This document shows positions 1 through 10,193 of a stretch of DNA of 64,000 bases, piece after piece. The notes under the pieces were generated by a model. The model saw nothing but the letters and a program-made list of their open reading frames with translations, was not told where the DNA came from and searched no databases. Location: NCBI GenBank assembly GCA_024695445.1, contig JAILIG010000133.1, forward strand, positions 1 to 64,000, in the 5' to 3' direction. Source of the DNA: Oscillospiraceae bacterium. GTDB taxonomy: Bacteria > Bacillota > Clostridia > Oscillospirales > Ruminococcaceae. The translations under genes were made by a program, and so were the position numbers. Positions within the stretch are counted from its first letter, which is position 1; the number at the start of each line of letters is the position of its first letter.

Positions 1-1
1 G

Positions 2-1030
2 AACATCCTGCTTGTTGCGGAAGTCCGCGAGCTGAAGGCAAATCCGCACAGACTTGCAAAGGGTACTGTCATCGAAGCGCGTCTTGATAAGGGCAGAGGC
101 CCGATCGCGACGATCCTCGTTCAGAACGGTACGCTGCACACGGGCGATGTCATCATCGCGGGTACGGCAGTCGGCAAGGTGCGTGTCATGACGAATTACA
201 AGGGCAAGGTCGTCAAGGAGGCAGGCCCGTCCGTGCCGGTCGAGATTACCGGTCTGGCGGAGGTTCCGAGCGCCGGCGATGTCTTCAACGCGGTTGAGGA
301 CGAGCGTCTGGCGAAGGAGCTGGTCGAGCAGAGAAAGCACGAGGCGAAGGAGGAGCAGTTCCGCGCCTACCGCAAGGTCACGCTCGACAACCTGTTCTCG
401 CAGATCGCCGAGGGCGAGATGAAGGAACTGGCGATCATCGTCAAGGCGGATGTGCAGGGCTCGGTCGAGGCTGTCACGCAGTCGCTCGAAAAGCTCTCGA
501 ACGAGGAGGTCCGCGTCAAGGTCATTCACGGGGCCGTCGGTGCGGTCTCCGAGAGCGATGTCATGCTCGCAAATGCGTCCAATGCCATCATCGTCGGATT
601 CAATGTCCGTCCGATGCCGGTCGCAAGCGAGACCGCGGCCAGAGACGGCGTGGATATCCGCCTGTACCGCATCATCTACGATGCGATCGAGGAGATTTCC
701 ACCGCTATGAAGGGAATGCTGGCGCCGAAGTTCCGCGAGGTGCAGATGGCACGCATCGAGGTGCGTCAGGTCTATCACATTTCCAGTGTCGGCGCGGTGG
801 CAGGCTGCTATGTGCTGGACGGCAAGGTCACGAGACAGTGCAAGATCCGTGTTGTGCGTGACGGCATCGTGGTCGCAGAGGATCAGATTGATTCGCTGCG
901 CCGCTTCAAGGACGATGTCAAGGAAGTCGCAACCGGTTATGAGTGCGGCATTTCGCTGGAGCGGTTTGCCGATATCAAGGAAGGCGATATCCTCGAAGCC
1001 TACATCATCGAGGAGTACCGCGAGGACTGA
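2..1030 (+). CDS. infB: Translation initiation factor IF-2, C-terminal part (5' end outside window)
   Basis: Frame open from base 2; [33 protein letters not shown] and [19 protein letters not shown] are IF-2 signatures. Confidence 0.97.
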   Translation, partial: NILLVAEVRELKANPHRLAKGTVIEARLDKGRGPIATILVQNGTLHTGDVIIAGTAVGKVRVMTNYKGKVVKEAGPSVPVEITGLAEVPSAGDVFNAVEDERLAKELVEQRKHEAKEEQFRAYRKVTLDNLFSQIAEGEMKELAIIVKADVQGSVEAVTQSLEKLSNEEVRVKVIHGAVGAVSESDVMLANASNAIIVGFNVRPMPVASETAARDGVDIRLYRIIYDAIEEISTAMKGMLAPKFREVQMARIEVRQVYHISSVGAVAGCYVLDGKVTRQCKIRVVRDGIVVAEDQIDSLRRFKDDVKEVATGYECGISLERFADIKEGDILEAYIIEEYRED

Positions 1031-1089
1031 TTTGGAAGGAAAATAATCGGCGGCAGCCTGTGTTTCTGCCGCCCTGAACGGAGGGTATC

Positions 1090-1338
1090 ATGGAAATTCA
1101 GAGAATGAGCAATGCAGACATGATTCAGTATTGCGACGAGGCGCTCGCATGGGAAGATTTCGGACCGATCGACATTCTGTTTTTTGATACCGTAAAGCGG
1201 ATTCTGCTCGGTGAACTGAGCGTTTCCGACGAGGTCGCCGATCCGGAGACGATTTTCGATGAAGAGGGCTTCTTCAACGAGACGGAAACCACGGGCGACT
1301 ACTACAATCCCGAACCGGACGGCTCGATCAGGATCTGA
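1090..1338 (+). CDS. Small acidic hypothetical protein (82 aa) between infB and rbfA
   Basis: ORF preceded by cggagg; co-directional, tight spacing. Confidence 0.75.
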   Translation: MEIQRMSNADMIQYCDEALAWEDFGPIDILFFDTVKRILLGELSVSDEVADPETIFDEEGFFNETETTGDYYNPEPDGSIRI

Positions 1339-1371
1339 TGCGGAGTCTCCGGCGGAAAGGAGTGACCAGAA

Positions 1372-1755
1372 ATGGCAAGCTTCAAAATCGGACGGGTGCA
1401 GGAGGACATCCTGCGGGAGCTGAGCGCGATCATGCGCGAGGAACTGAAGGATCCGCGCCTGACGCCTGCGCTGACGATCGTGCGGGCGGAGCTGTCCGGC
1501 GATATGGGGCACTGCAAGGTCTATGTTTCCAGCCTCAAGGGGGCGGAGGACGCAAAGACGGCGTGCAGCGTGCTGGCATCTGCGGGCGGATTCATCCGTT
1601 CGGAGCTGTTCAGCCGCCTGAAGCTGCGCAAATCCCCGCAGCTCCATTTCATCGCGGATGATTCGATCGCCTATGCGGCGGACATCAGCGAGAAGCTCAA
1701 CAGCCTCGGCCTGACCGGCGGCAATGATGCAGATTCAGCGGTTCCGCTGGAATAA
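1372..1755 (+). CDS. rbfA: Ribosome-binding factor A
   Basis: RVQEDILRELSAIMREELKDPRLTPALTIVRAELSGDMGHCKVYVS typical of RbfA; position after infB. Confidence 0.95.
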   Translation: MASFKIGRVQEDILRELSAIMREELKDPRLTPALTIVRAELSGDMGHCKVYVSSLKGAEDAKTACSVLASAGGFIRSELFSRLKLRKSPQLHFIADDSIAYAADISEKLNSLGLTGGNDADSAVPLE

Positions 1756-1775
1756 ACCGGAAAGGGGGCGGTCTG

Positions 1776-2771
1776 ATGATACAGACGGAGCAGGGCGGCT
1801 GCCGGGAGATCGGCAGTGCAGAGGCGCTGCAGATTCTGCGGAGCCTCAGAGATGTGTATATTCTGATTCACCGCTCGCCGGACGGCGACTGCATCGGCAG
1901 CGGCTATGCGCTGTATCACATTCTGCGGGAAATGGGCATCCGCTCGCGTGTCTGCTGTGCGGATCCGATTCCGGCGATGTTCCGCGACATTACAGAGGGC
2001 ATCACCTTTGCGGAGTTTGAACCGCAGGCCTTTGTCTCGGTGGATGTCGCAGACAGAAACCTCTTCGGCGATCTGCCGGAGCGGGAGCGAAATGCAGAGA
2101 TTGCGCTCTGCATTGACCACCATATTTCCAATACGCACTATGCAAAATGCCTGCACTGGAATCCGGACTCCGCAGCAGCCTGCGAGATTCTATTCCGGCT
2201 GATGCAGGATAACGGCATTCCGCTGACCGAGCAGACGGCGCTCTGCCTTTACACGGGCATTGCGACAGATACCGGCTGCTTCCAGTTCAGCAATGCGGAC
2301 GCGGCGGCGTTCCGTGCGGTCGCGCAGATCAAGGCGCAGTTTCCGCATCTGCCGTATGCGCGGCTGAACCGCGAGCTGTTCGTGCTGAAATCGGAAGGCC
2401 GGCTCCGGCTGGATGCAAGGCTCATGGAGCACGCCCGGCTTTCCGCGGACGGGCGCGTGGCACTGGTCTATCTGCCCTATGCGTGGATGGAGGAGCTGCA
2501 TCTCTCCGCGGAGGAGATCGAGGGAACGGCCAATCTGCCGATGCAGATCATCGGCGTGGAGGTCGGCATCATCTGTAAGCAGCAGCCGGACGGCAGCTAC
2601 CGCATTTCCATGCGCGGCGGCGAGCACGCCGATGTCTCCGTGATTGCGCAGCATTTCGGCGGCGGCGGCCACATCAAGGCGAGCGGCTGTTCGCTGCGGG
2701 AGGGCGAACCGGAAGCGGTCTGCACGATGCTGATGGAAGCGGCCTCCGGCTTTCTGCGGGAGCAGCTATGA
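1776..2771 (+). CDS. nrnA: DHH/DHHA1 phosphoesterase (NrnA-type oligoribonuclease/pAp phosphatase)
   Basis: HRSPDGDCIGSGYAL, SVDVADRNLFGDL, CIDHHISN and C-terminal GGGGHIKASGC motifs. Confidence 0.92.
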   Translation: MIQTEQGGCREIGSAEALQILRSLRDVYILIHRSPDGDCIGSGYALYHILREMGIRSRVCCADPIPAMFRDITEGITFAEFEPQAFVSVDVADRNLFGDLPERERNAEIALCIDHHISNTHYAKCLHWNPDSAAACEILFRLMQDNGIPLTEQTALCLYTGIATDTGCFQFSNADAAAFRAVAQIKAQFPHLPYARLNRELFVLKSEGRLRLDARLMEHARLSADGRVALVYLPYAWMEELHLSAEEIEGTANLPMQIIGVEVGIICKQQPDGSYRISMRGGEHADVSVIAQHFGGGGHIKASGCSLREGEPEAVCTMLMEAASGFLREQL

Positions 2772-3661
2772 TGGAAAGCGGCATTCTCATCATGGACAAG
2801 CCGCAGGGCTTCACCTCCTTTGATGTGATCGGGAAGCTGCGCGGCATTCTGAAAATGAAAAAGCTCGGTCACACCGGTACGCTCGATCCGATGGCGACCG
2901 GCGTGCTGCCCGTTCTGGTCGGGACGGCGGCAAGAGCCTGCGACATTCTGCCGGACGAGGGCAAGGCCTACCGTGCAGGGTTCCGGCTCGGCACCGTGAC
3001 CGACACACAGGACAGCACCGGAACGGTCCTTCAGGTGCATCCGGTGACGGCCGGCAGCGCGGAGATTCTGCGTGTCCTGCCGGAATTCACCGGCTGGATC
3101 GACCAGATTCCGCCGATGTATTCGGCGGTGCAGATCAACGGAAAACGCCTTTACGAGCTGGCAAGAGCTGGAAAGGAAATCGAGCGCCCCGCAAGGCGTG
3201 TCCTTGTGGAGCAGATTACGCTGGAGGAGTTCGACGGAGCAGCCGGCAGCGGCGTGCTTTCGGTTCGCTGCGGCAAGGGCACATATGTACGCACGCTGAT
3301 TCACGACATCGGACAGCGGCTCTCCTGCGGCGCTCACATGACGGCGCTGACGCGGACGGAAGCCTGCGGGTTTTCTCTCTCCGAGGCGCACAGCTTCGAC
3401 GAGGTGCAGCAGGCCGCGGACAGCGGATGCCTTTCCGGGCTCATTCTCCCGACGGACCGCCTGTTTGCCGATCTGCCGGCACTCCGGCTCAATGCGGCAC
3501 AGTCGCGGATGTATGCAAACGGCGTCAAGCTGACGCTCTCGCGCCTGCATCTGCCCGAAGGGGCGGCGCGCCTGCGTGTCTACGCCGACAGCGGACGCTT
3601 TTTCGGCCTGGCGGAGCCCGACCGCGAAAACGGCGTGCTGCGGATCTATAAAAATCTTTGA
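2768..3661 (+). CDS. truB: tRNA pseudouridine(55) synthase
   Basis: GILIMDKPQGFTSFDVIGKLRG and KLGHTGTLDPMATGVLPV motifs; overlaps nrnA by ATGA. Confidence 0.97.
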   Translation: MMESGILIMDKPQGFTSFDVIGKLRGILKMKKLGHTGTLDPMATGVLPVLVGTAARACDILPDEGKAYRAGFRLGTVTDTQDSTGTVLQVHPVTAGSAEILRVLPEFTGWIDQIPPMYSAVQINGKRLYELARAGKEIERPARRVLVEQITLEEFDGAAGSGVLSVRCGKGTYVRTLIHDIGQRLSCGAHMTALTRTEACGFSLSEAHSFDEVQQAADSGCLSGLILPTDRLFADLPALRLNAAQSRMYANGVKLTLSRLHLPEGAARLRVYADSGRFFGLAEPDRENGVLRIYKNL

Positions 3662-3669
3662 GGTACTGC

Positions 3670-4560
3670 ATGAAAACCAGTGAAAAACGCCCGGTTGCCG
3701 CGGCACTCGGCGTGTTTGACGGGGTGCATCTCGGTCACCGCGCCGTCATCGCGCAGGCCGCAGCGTCCGGCGTCTGTCATGCCGTCACATTTCAGGCGGC
3801 GACCATGCCCGAAAAGCAGGGGCATCCGCTCCGGTATATCTACCGCGACGGGCAGCGGGACCGTCTGCTGAAGGACTGCGGCGCAGCGGCCGTGACGGCG
3901 CTTCCGTTCGGACAGGTTCGCGGGCTGGACGGCGAACGCTTCTGCCGCGAGATCCTGCTGGAGCGCATCGGCGCGGAGCGGGTGGTCTGCGGCGCGGATT
4001 TCCGCTTCGGCAGCGGCGCGTCCTGCGGCACAGAGCAGCTCATCGCCTACGGGCAGCAGCTCGGCTTTGCCGTGGAGCTGGTTCCGCAGGTGCAGGACAG
4101 CGACGGTCTGCCGGTTTCCTCCGGACGCATCCGTGCGCTGCTGCAGGAGGGCGCCGTGTCGGACGCCAACCGGCTGCTCGGCGCGGATTATCAGATTCTG
4201 ACACCGGTTGTCACCGGACGGCAGCAGGGCAGACTGCTCGGCGCGCCGACCGCCAACCAGCTTTTTGAGCCGTGGCAGTGTGTGCCGATGTACGGCGTCT
4301 ATGCTTCGTTCGCCGAGGTGGAGGGCGTGCGCATTCCGTCCGTGACCAGCATCGGTGTGCAGCCGACGCTGACCGACGGCACCGGCAGACCGGTTGCGGA
4401 AACGCACCTGATCGGCTGGCAGGGGACACTGAACGGTGTGCTGCTGCCTGTCACGCTGACCGCCTTCCTGCGCGGAGAGCAGCGGTTTGCTTCGCGGGAG
4501 GCGCTGATTTCGCAGATTCAGTGCGACATCAGAACCCGGATGGCGATGCTTCCGGCATAA
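3670..4560 (+). CDS. ribF: Bifunctional riboflavin kinase/FAD synthetase
   Basis: ALGVFDGVHLGHRAVI; VSSGRIRALLQEGAVSDANRLLG; C-terminal riboflavin kinase region. Start codon choice uncertain. Confidence 0.93.
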   Translation: MKTSEKRPVAAALGVFDGVHLGHRAVIAQAAASGVCHAVTFQAATMPEKQGHPLRYIYRDGQRDRLLKDCGAAAVTALPFGQVRGLDGERFCREILLERIGAERVVCGADFRFGSGASCGTEQLIAYGQQLGFAVELVPQVQDSDGLPVSSGRIRALLQEGAVSDANRLLGADYQILTPVVTGRQQGRLLGAPTANQLFEPWQCVPMYGVYASFAEVEGVRIPSVTSIGVQPTLTDGTGRPVAETHLIGWQGTLNGVLLPVTLTAFLRGEQRFASREALISQIQCDIRTRMAMLPA

Positions 4561-4702
4561 GCTGCAATTTTCGTGTGGCTGACACGGGATTGTCACATTC
4601 GGCAGATACAATAGTCAAGGACTGTGCCGGTTCTGACCGGCAATTTACCTTATATTTCACGGAAGCGGCGCGGAGCGCTGCGGAAAGGGATGAACGAATA
4701 CA

Positions 4703-5689
4703 ATGATTGAAGTACGGCATCTGACCAAGCATTACGGCGATAAGCACGCGGTCAACGACATCAGCTTCACCGTTGAGGACGGCGAAATCCTCGGATTCCT
4801 CGGCCCGAACGGCGCGGGAAAATCCACTACGATGAATATGCTGACCGGCTATATCTCCTCGACCTCCGGCACCGCACTCATCAACGGCGTGGACATTCTG
4901 GAGGATCCGATCAAGGCAAAATCCTACATCGGATATCTGCCGGAGCTGCCGCCGCTCTATCTGGATATGACGGTCAAGGGCTACCTGCATTACATCTACG
5001 ACCTGAAAAAGTGCAAACTGCCGCGCCGGGCACACTTAAACGAGGTCATGACGCTGACGCAGATCAGCGATGTGCAGGACCGTCTGATCAAGAACCTGTC
5101 AAAAGGTTACCGGCAGCGTGTCGGTCTGGCGCAGGCTCTGATCGGCAATCCGCCGGTTCTGATTCTCGACGAGCCGACGGTCGGCATGGATCCCCGCCAG
5201 ATTCAGGAGATTCTCTCGCTGATCAAAAAGCTCGGCAGAAATCACTCCGTCATTCTGTCGTCCCACATCCTGAGCGAAATCCAGGCGACCTGTGACCGCA
5301 TCATCATCATCAATCACGGTGTGGTCGCGGCGCATGACACCGCCGACAACCTCTCGAAGAATGTCTCGGCCGATCACCGTGTGCTCGCCCGCATCGAGGG
5401 CCCGCGTGAGGAGATCGTCAAGGCACTCCGCAACATCGACGGCATCCGCTACTGCCGCGCCGACATGGAGCGTGAGCCGGGCGTCTTTGAGTACGAGCTC
5501 GAAGCGGCGCCGGGCTATGACATCCGCCGGCAGCTGTTTGATATTGTCTGCGAGCATCACTGGTATCTGCTGTCGCTGCGCTCTGCGGAGCTGACACTGG
5601 AGGATGTGTTCCTCAAGATTACCATGGGCGAGGGCATTGTGCTGCCCGATGCCGACAAACAAGCCGCAGCGCAGACAGAGGAGGGTTAA
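4703..5689 (+). CDS. ABC transporter ATP-binding protein (GldA-like)
   Basis: Walker A GPNGAGKST, signature LSKGYRQRVGLAQ, Walker B VLILDEPTVGMDP. Confidence 0.93.
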   Translation: MIEVRHLTKHYGDKHAVNDISFTVEDGEILGFLGPNGAGKSTTMNMLTGYISSTSGTALINGVDILEDPIKAKSYIGYLPELPPLYLDMTVKGYLHYIYDLKKCKLPRRAHLNEVMTLTQISDVQDRLIKNLSKGYRQRVGLAQALIGNPPVLILDEPTVGMDPRQIQEILSLIKKLGRNHSVILSSHILSEIQATCDRIIIINHGVVAAHDTADNLSKNVSADHRVLARIEGPREEIVKALRNIDGIRYCRADMEREPGVFEYELEAAPGYDIRRQLFDIVCEHHWYLLSLRSAELTLEDVFLKITMGEGIVLPDADKQAAAQTEEG

Positions 5690-5692
5690 CTG

Positions 5693-6397
5693 ATGGGCGC
5701 TATTTACAGACGCGAGATCGGTGCCTATTTCACATCGAGCATCGCATATATTTTCCTTGCCGTGTTCTGGACTTTCTCCGGATGGTTTTTCTATGCAGCC
5801 AGTCTGACCGCGGGAACGACGGATATGTCCGGTATGTTCCAGAGCCTGTTTCTGGTCATCATCTTCCTGATTCCGATTCTGACGATGCGCCTCTTTTCCG
5901 AGGAGAAGAAGCAGAAGACCGAGCAGGGCCTTCTGACGGCGCCGGTCAGCCTCGGCGAGATCGTTTTCGGCAAGTATTTTGCCGCACTGACGCTTTACAC
6001 CATCGCCATTCTGATGCCGTTTGTCTATGCGATGATTATGAGCAGCTTCGGCCATGTGGAATGGGGCATCGTCTTTGCGAATTTCCTCGCACTGTTTCTG
6101 CTGGGCGCTGCGTTTATCGCGGTCGGTACGCTGATTTCCGCACTGACGGAGAATCAGATCGCCGCAGCGGTCATGAGCTTTGTCGCTCTGATGGCGCTGT
6201 ATATGCTCGACCTGGTGGGCGGCCTCATCAATATCGTGTGGGTTCAGAATCTGCTGAAGAGCCTGTCGTTCTACACGAAGTATTATTCCGTAACCGTCGG
6301 CCTGTTCAATGTCTCGACCGTCGTGTTCTATCTGAGTGTTGCATTTATCTTTAATTATCTGACGATCCGCGTGTTTGAGCGCAGACGCTGGAGCTGA
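5693..6397 (+). CDS. ABC transporter permease (GldF-like)
   Basis: RREIGAYFTSSIAYIFLAVF and PILTMRLFSEEKKQKTEQGLLTAPVS typical of the family; multi-TM. Confidence 0.9.
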   Translation: MGAIYRREIGAYFTSSIAYIFLAVFWTFSGWFFYAASLTAGTTDMSGMFQSLFLVIIFLIPILTMRLFSEEKKQKTEQGLLTAPVSLGEIVFGKYFAALTLYTIAILMPFVYAMIMSSFGHVEWGIVFANFLALFLLGAAFIAVGTLISALTENQIAAAVMSFVALMALYMLDLVGGLINIVWVQNLLKSLSFYTKYYSVTVGLFNVSTVVFYLSVAFIFNYLTIRVFERRRWS

Positions 6398-6414
6398 AGG
6401 AGGAGGGATTCGCC

Positions 6415-8316
6415 ATGGGCAAGAAAAACAAGAAGCAGAATCCGGTTGAATCCGCCGGCGCTGCCAGACAGAATGCGCTGAACGCCGCAAAGGAAGCCGA
6501 AGCAAAGGCAAACGCGGCGGCGGAAGCTGCGGAGGAGGCAGCAGATGAGCTGACCGAAGACATCGGAGCGGCTGCCGCAGAGGCGGAGGAGCTGCTCGAA
6601 GAAACCGCAGAGGCGCTTTCCGAGCAGGCGGAGGAATCCGCAGCCGAGGCCGCCGACGAGATCCGTGCGGCGGAGCAGGCACTGGAGGACGGCGCAGAGC
6701 TTCCGTCTGAGCCGGAGAAGAAGGCTCCGGAGAAAAAGGAAAAGAAAAAGCGCGAGCTGACCGCCGAGGAAGAAGCGGCGCGCGAGCTCAATAAGACCAA
6801 GCGCCGCAAGAAGTTCAAGTACGGGACGCTGGCAGCCGTCGTGACGGCAATCGTGCTGGCCTGTGTCGTCGTGGTCAATGTCATCTGCCATGTGCTGGAT
6901 GAACGCTATCACTGGAACATCGACCTGACCTCGTCCGGCAAGTATGAGCTGGATCCGCAGACGATCGACTATCTGCACCAGGTCAGCAAGGACATCCAGA
7001 TCGGCGTCATGGTCGATGAGGATACGCTGGAAAAGGACGCCCGCGGCTTCAACATCATCGTGGAGACGCTGGATCGCTTTGAGAAGGAATCAAACGGCCA
7101 TATTAATGTCGAGTACATCAACATGACCAAGCGCCCCGAAGCCGTCAAGCAGTATTCCAAGGACTATGACGGCGACTTTTCCGAGGGCGATACCGTCTTA
7201 AAGTGCGGCGATCTGACGCGTGTGGTCATGTTCACGGATATGATCAAAACCGAGCAGACGCCGAACTACGAGACGATGACCTATGATTACAGCTATACCT
7301 TCATCGGCGAGCAGTCCCTGATCTCGGCGATTGCCGGTGTCACCGACCTGAATCAGGTCAAGGTCGCGTTCATCAGCAAGACCGGCGGCCGCCCGATTTA
7401 CTACGACTACGATTCGCCGTCCTTCAGCACGATGAAGGAGCTGATGGAAAAGAACAACTACAGCCTGACCGAGGTGGATATCGCAAATGATGCGCTTTCC
7501 CCTGCGGACTATGACTTTGCAGTGCTCTGTGCGCCGTTCAACGATCTGACCGAGGCACAGGTTGATAAGCTGGAGGAATTCCTCAAGAACGGCGGCCAGT
7601 ATGACAAGTCGCTCGTGTACTTCGCCAGCTTCTATCAGCAGGATACGGAAAAGCTCGACGCCTTCCTCGATCTGTGGGGACTGAAGGCGGAGTCCGCCGT
7701 GCTGATGGAGGGCAACGAAAAGACGGCACAGGTTGCACCGACGGTGCTCGGAAACCTGCGCGGCACCCCGGTTGCCTCGCTGACCGATCAGGAACTGAAC
7801 AAGGGTGTGACGGAGTCCAAGCTGCCGGTCATCACGCCGTATGCGCGTCCGCTGACGCTCGCCTTTACGACGGCCAACAACGGCAGAGAGACGCACGCCC
7901 TGCTGGAAACCGCAAAGACGGCCTTTGTCCGTCCGCTGGATGTCAAGACCGAGGAATTCAATGAGGACACCGCTGAGAAGGGCTCCTTTGCCGTTGCCGC
8001 GGTAGCGACCAATTCGGTCATCGTGGACAATGCCTCGCATACCAGCCGCATTCTCGCCTTCAGCAGCCCGATGATGCTCGATCCAAACATCACGGCGTCG
8101 AAGTCCTATCTGAACGCCGGCTATTTCATCTCCGTGCTGAATACGATGAGCGGCAAGGAATCGCTGATTACCGTCAGCGAGAAGGCACTGTCCTCGTCCA
8201 AGATCACGGTGACGAATAGTCATGTGAAGTGGATCTTCAATATCATTGTGCTCTTCATTCCGCTGCTGGTTGCAGCCATCGGCGTTGTTGTCTATATAAG
8301 GAGAAGAAACCGATGA
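6415..8316 (+). CDS. GldG-like ABC-associated protein with an Ala/Glu-rich N-terminal extension
   Basis: One N-terminal and one C-terminal TM, GldG-like extracytoplasmic region; adjacent to GldA/F-like genes. Confidence 0.85.
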   Translation: MGKKNKKQNPVESAGAARQNALNAAKEAEAKANAAAEAAEEAADELTEDIGAAAAEAEELLEETAEALSEQAEESAAEAADEIRAAEQALEDGAELPSEPEKKAPEKKEKKKRELTAEEEAARELNKTKRRKKFKYGTLAAVVTAIVLACVVVVNVICHVLDERYHWNIDLTSSGKYELDPQTIDYLHQVSKDIQIGVMVDEDTLEKDARGFNIIVETLDRFEKESNGHINVEYINMTKRPEAVKQYSKDYDGDFSEGDTVLKCGDLTRVVMFTDMIKTEQTPNYETMTYDYSYTFIGEQSLISAIAGVTDLNQVKVAFISKTGGRPIYYDYDSPSFSTMKELMEKNNYSLTEVDIANDALSPADYDFAVLCAPFNDLTEAQVDKLEEFLKNGGQYDKSLVYFASFYQQDTEKLDAFLDLWGLKAESAVLMEGNEKTAQVAPTVLGNLRGTPVASLTDQELNKGVTESKLPVITPYARPLTLAFTTANNGRETHALLETAKTAFVRPLDVKTEEFNEDTAEKGSFAVAAVATNSVIVDNASHTSRILAFSSPMMLDPNITASKSYLNAGYFISVLNTMSGKESLITVSEKALSSSKITVTNSHVKWIFNIIVLFIPLLVAAIGVVVYIRRRNR

Positions 8317-9827
8317 ACAAACAGGTGAAGGGACTTCTTGCGGCCTGCGGTGCGCTGGCCGTTCTCGGCGGCGGTCTGGCAGCGCTGAAGCTGACGGAGA
8401 AGCCGGCCGAGGAAAGCAGCGTCGATGACCATATGGATCCGCACGCAGGAATCCTCTGGGAGCTGGATTCGAGCGATGTCATTTCCCGCGTGGACATCAC
8501 CATGCCGGACGGCAGATCGTATGCAGTCAACCGCAAGATCGAGAAGGAAGAGCAGAACAACAACGGCTCCGACGAGACCACGCAGACCGAAATCACCAAC
8601 TACTATCTCGAAGGTCTTGAGGATCTGCCGATGGACACCGTCAGCATCCGCACGCTGGCCACGCGCAGCTATTCGGCCTCTGCAAATTCCGTCGTGGAGG
8701 AGCATCCGACCGCGGAGGACCTGAAAAAATTCGGCCTCGACAAGGCGACGGTCGTGAAATTCACCGCGGACAATGCCGATCCGGTGGAATTCTATATCGG
8801 CGCACGCACGCCGAAGGGCGAGTATTATCTCCGCTGCAAGGACAACGAGACCGTCTATGCCGTCAGCGGCCCCACGGTTGAGCCGTTCCTGCGCGATGCA
8901 AACTATTACCTCGGCAAGACGGTGACGAAGGAGCAGGACAGCGAGGATACGGTCAAGGTCAAGTCTGTCCGTGTGGATCGGAAGGACCTCGAATACAGCA
9001 TTTACCTGACCTATGACAGCTACTATGCGGAGAACGACAAAAACGGCGTCGCATCGCTGTATGTGATGCAGGAGCCGATTCCCTGCCTGCTCAATGTGGA
9101 CCGTTCGTCCGGCATCACGCACGGCTTTTACGGTCTGAATGCCGCAGAGGTCATCTGCCCGCACCCGACGGAGGCACAGCTTTCGGAGTACGGCTTTGAC
9201 GATCCGTTTATGACCGCGACGATGGAGACAGACAACGGCAAGACATCGGTGTTCCGTCTCGGCAAGACCTACGAGCCGGCGGACAGCACGGAGGAAACCC
9301 CCAAGACCTATTATTACGGCTGGCTCGACTCTGTCAACTGCGTTTACGGCTTTGCGCCCGATGATATCAGCTTTGACAATGTCACGGCAGAGGACATTAC
9401 CGCAAAGACGGTCGTGGACAATTATGTCTGGGACATCGGCTCGCTGGTCTATACGGCAGGCGATTTGAAGCTCGATTTCAAGGGTATGGGCGAGAGCAAG
9501 GACGATTATGTGCTGAAGCTGAACGGGCAGGAAGCGGATCCGGAGCGGTTCCGTCTGCTTTACACTTATCTGCTGAACACTGCCGCGGAGGAACTGGTGC
9601 TCGAAGAGGTGACGCCGGAGGGCGAGCCGCTGGTGACCGTGGATCTGGAGCAGCAGGACGGCAAGCACAACGCCAGGATTGCGTTCTACGATGCCGGCAG
9701 CAGAAAGGCCTACATCTCCGTGAACGGCAGAGTGCTGTACCGGTGCAGAATGTCGTATGTGACGACACTGATTGAGAACCTGAAAATTTACGAGGACACC
9801 AGCAAGAACTTTACGATGACATGGTGA
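8313..9827 (+). CDS. DUF4340-type protein of Gld-like ABC cluster
   Basis: Start ATG overlaps preceding stop (ATGA); signal-anchor MNKQVKGLLAACGALAVLGGGLAAL; position after gldG-like gene. Confidence 0.85.
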   Translation: MNKQVKGLLAACGALAVLGGGLAALKLTEKPAEESSVDDHMDPHAGILWELDSSDVISRVDITMPDGRSYAVNRKIEKEEQNNNGSDETTQTEITNYYLEGLEDLPMDTVSIRTLATRSYSASANSVVEEHPTAEDLKKFGLDKATVVKFTADNADPVEFYIGARTPKGEYYLRCKDNETVYAVSGPTVEPFLRDANYYLGKTVTKEQDSEDTVKVKSVRVDRKDLEYSIYLTYDSYYAENDKNGVASLYVMQEPIPCLLNVDRSSGITHGFYGLNAAEVICPHPTEAQLSEYGFDDPFMTATMETDNGKTSVFRLGKTYEPADSTEETPKTYYYGWLDSVNCVYGFAPDDISFDNVTAEDITAKTVVDNYVWDIGSLVYTAGDLKLDFKGMGESKDDYVLKLNGQEADPERFRLLYTYLLNTAAEELVLEEVTPEGEPLVTVDLEQQDGKHNARIAFYDAGSRKAYISVNGRVLYRCRMSYVTTLIENLKIYEDTSKNFTMTW

Positions 9828-9861
9828 GCTGCGGTTCACCGCGAGAAACGGAGGCGCTTTC

Positions 9862-10140
9862 ATGAGTGAGACCTATATGACCTACAAAAACCGGCCCGTT
9901 GTCCGGAGCGGCAAAACGATCTATTACGGCAGCATGGCAGAGCCGTATGTGGTCATGATGAATGTGAACGGCGGAGAACAGCAGGGCGATGTGAATGTCG
10001 CAACCGCAATCAAGTGCTATCTGATGAAGACGGACAAGAGCCTGAATCCGATGGAGGCGATCATCAAGACGGCCGAGCGCGCGACGCTGCTCGACGCACT
10101 GGAGCTTGCATCTGTCTGGCTGAAGGCCGCCCGCGCCTGA
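9862..10140 (+). CDS. Conserved-looking hypothetical protein (92 aa)
   Basis: RBS gaaacggagg; followed by strong terminator. Confidence 0.75.
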   Translation: MSETYMTYKNRPVVRSGKTIYYGSMAEPYVVMMNVNGGEQQGDVNVATAIKCYLMKTDKSLNPMEAIIKTAERATLLDALELASVWLKAARA

Positions 10141-10155
10141 AGAACAAAAGAGAAA

Positions 10156-10193
10156 CGGCACCCCTGATTATTATTGCAGGGGTGCCGTTTTTT
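10156..10193 (+). terminator. Intrinsic terminator
   Basis: cggcacccctg attattattg caggggtgccg tttttt. Confidence 0.9.

Noticed and set aside
5099-6682. Long minus-strand ORFs opposite real genes (e.g. 5099-6682, 8292-9863, 22781-24445, 31576-33342, 39767-41482, 44222-45478, 58169-60052, 61069-62685)
   Set aside because: Antisense frames of GC-rich coding DNA; compositionally biased R/H/Q-rich translations, no family motifs, no RBS, overlap clearly identified genes.
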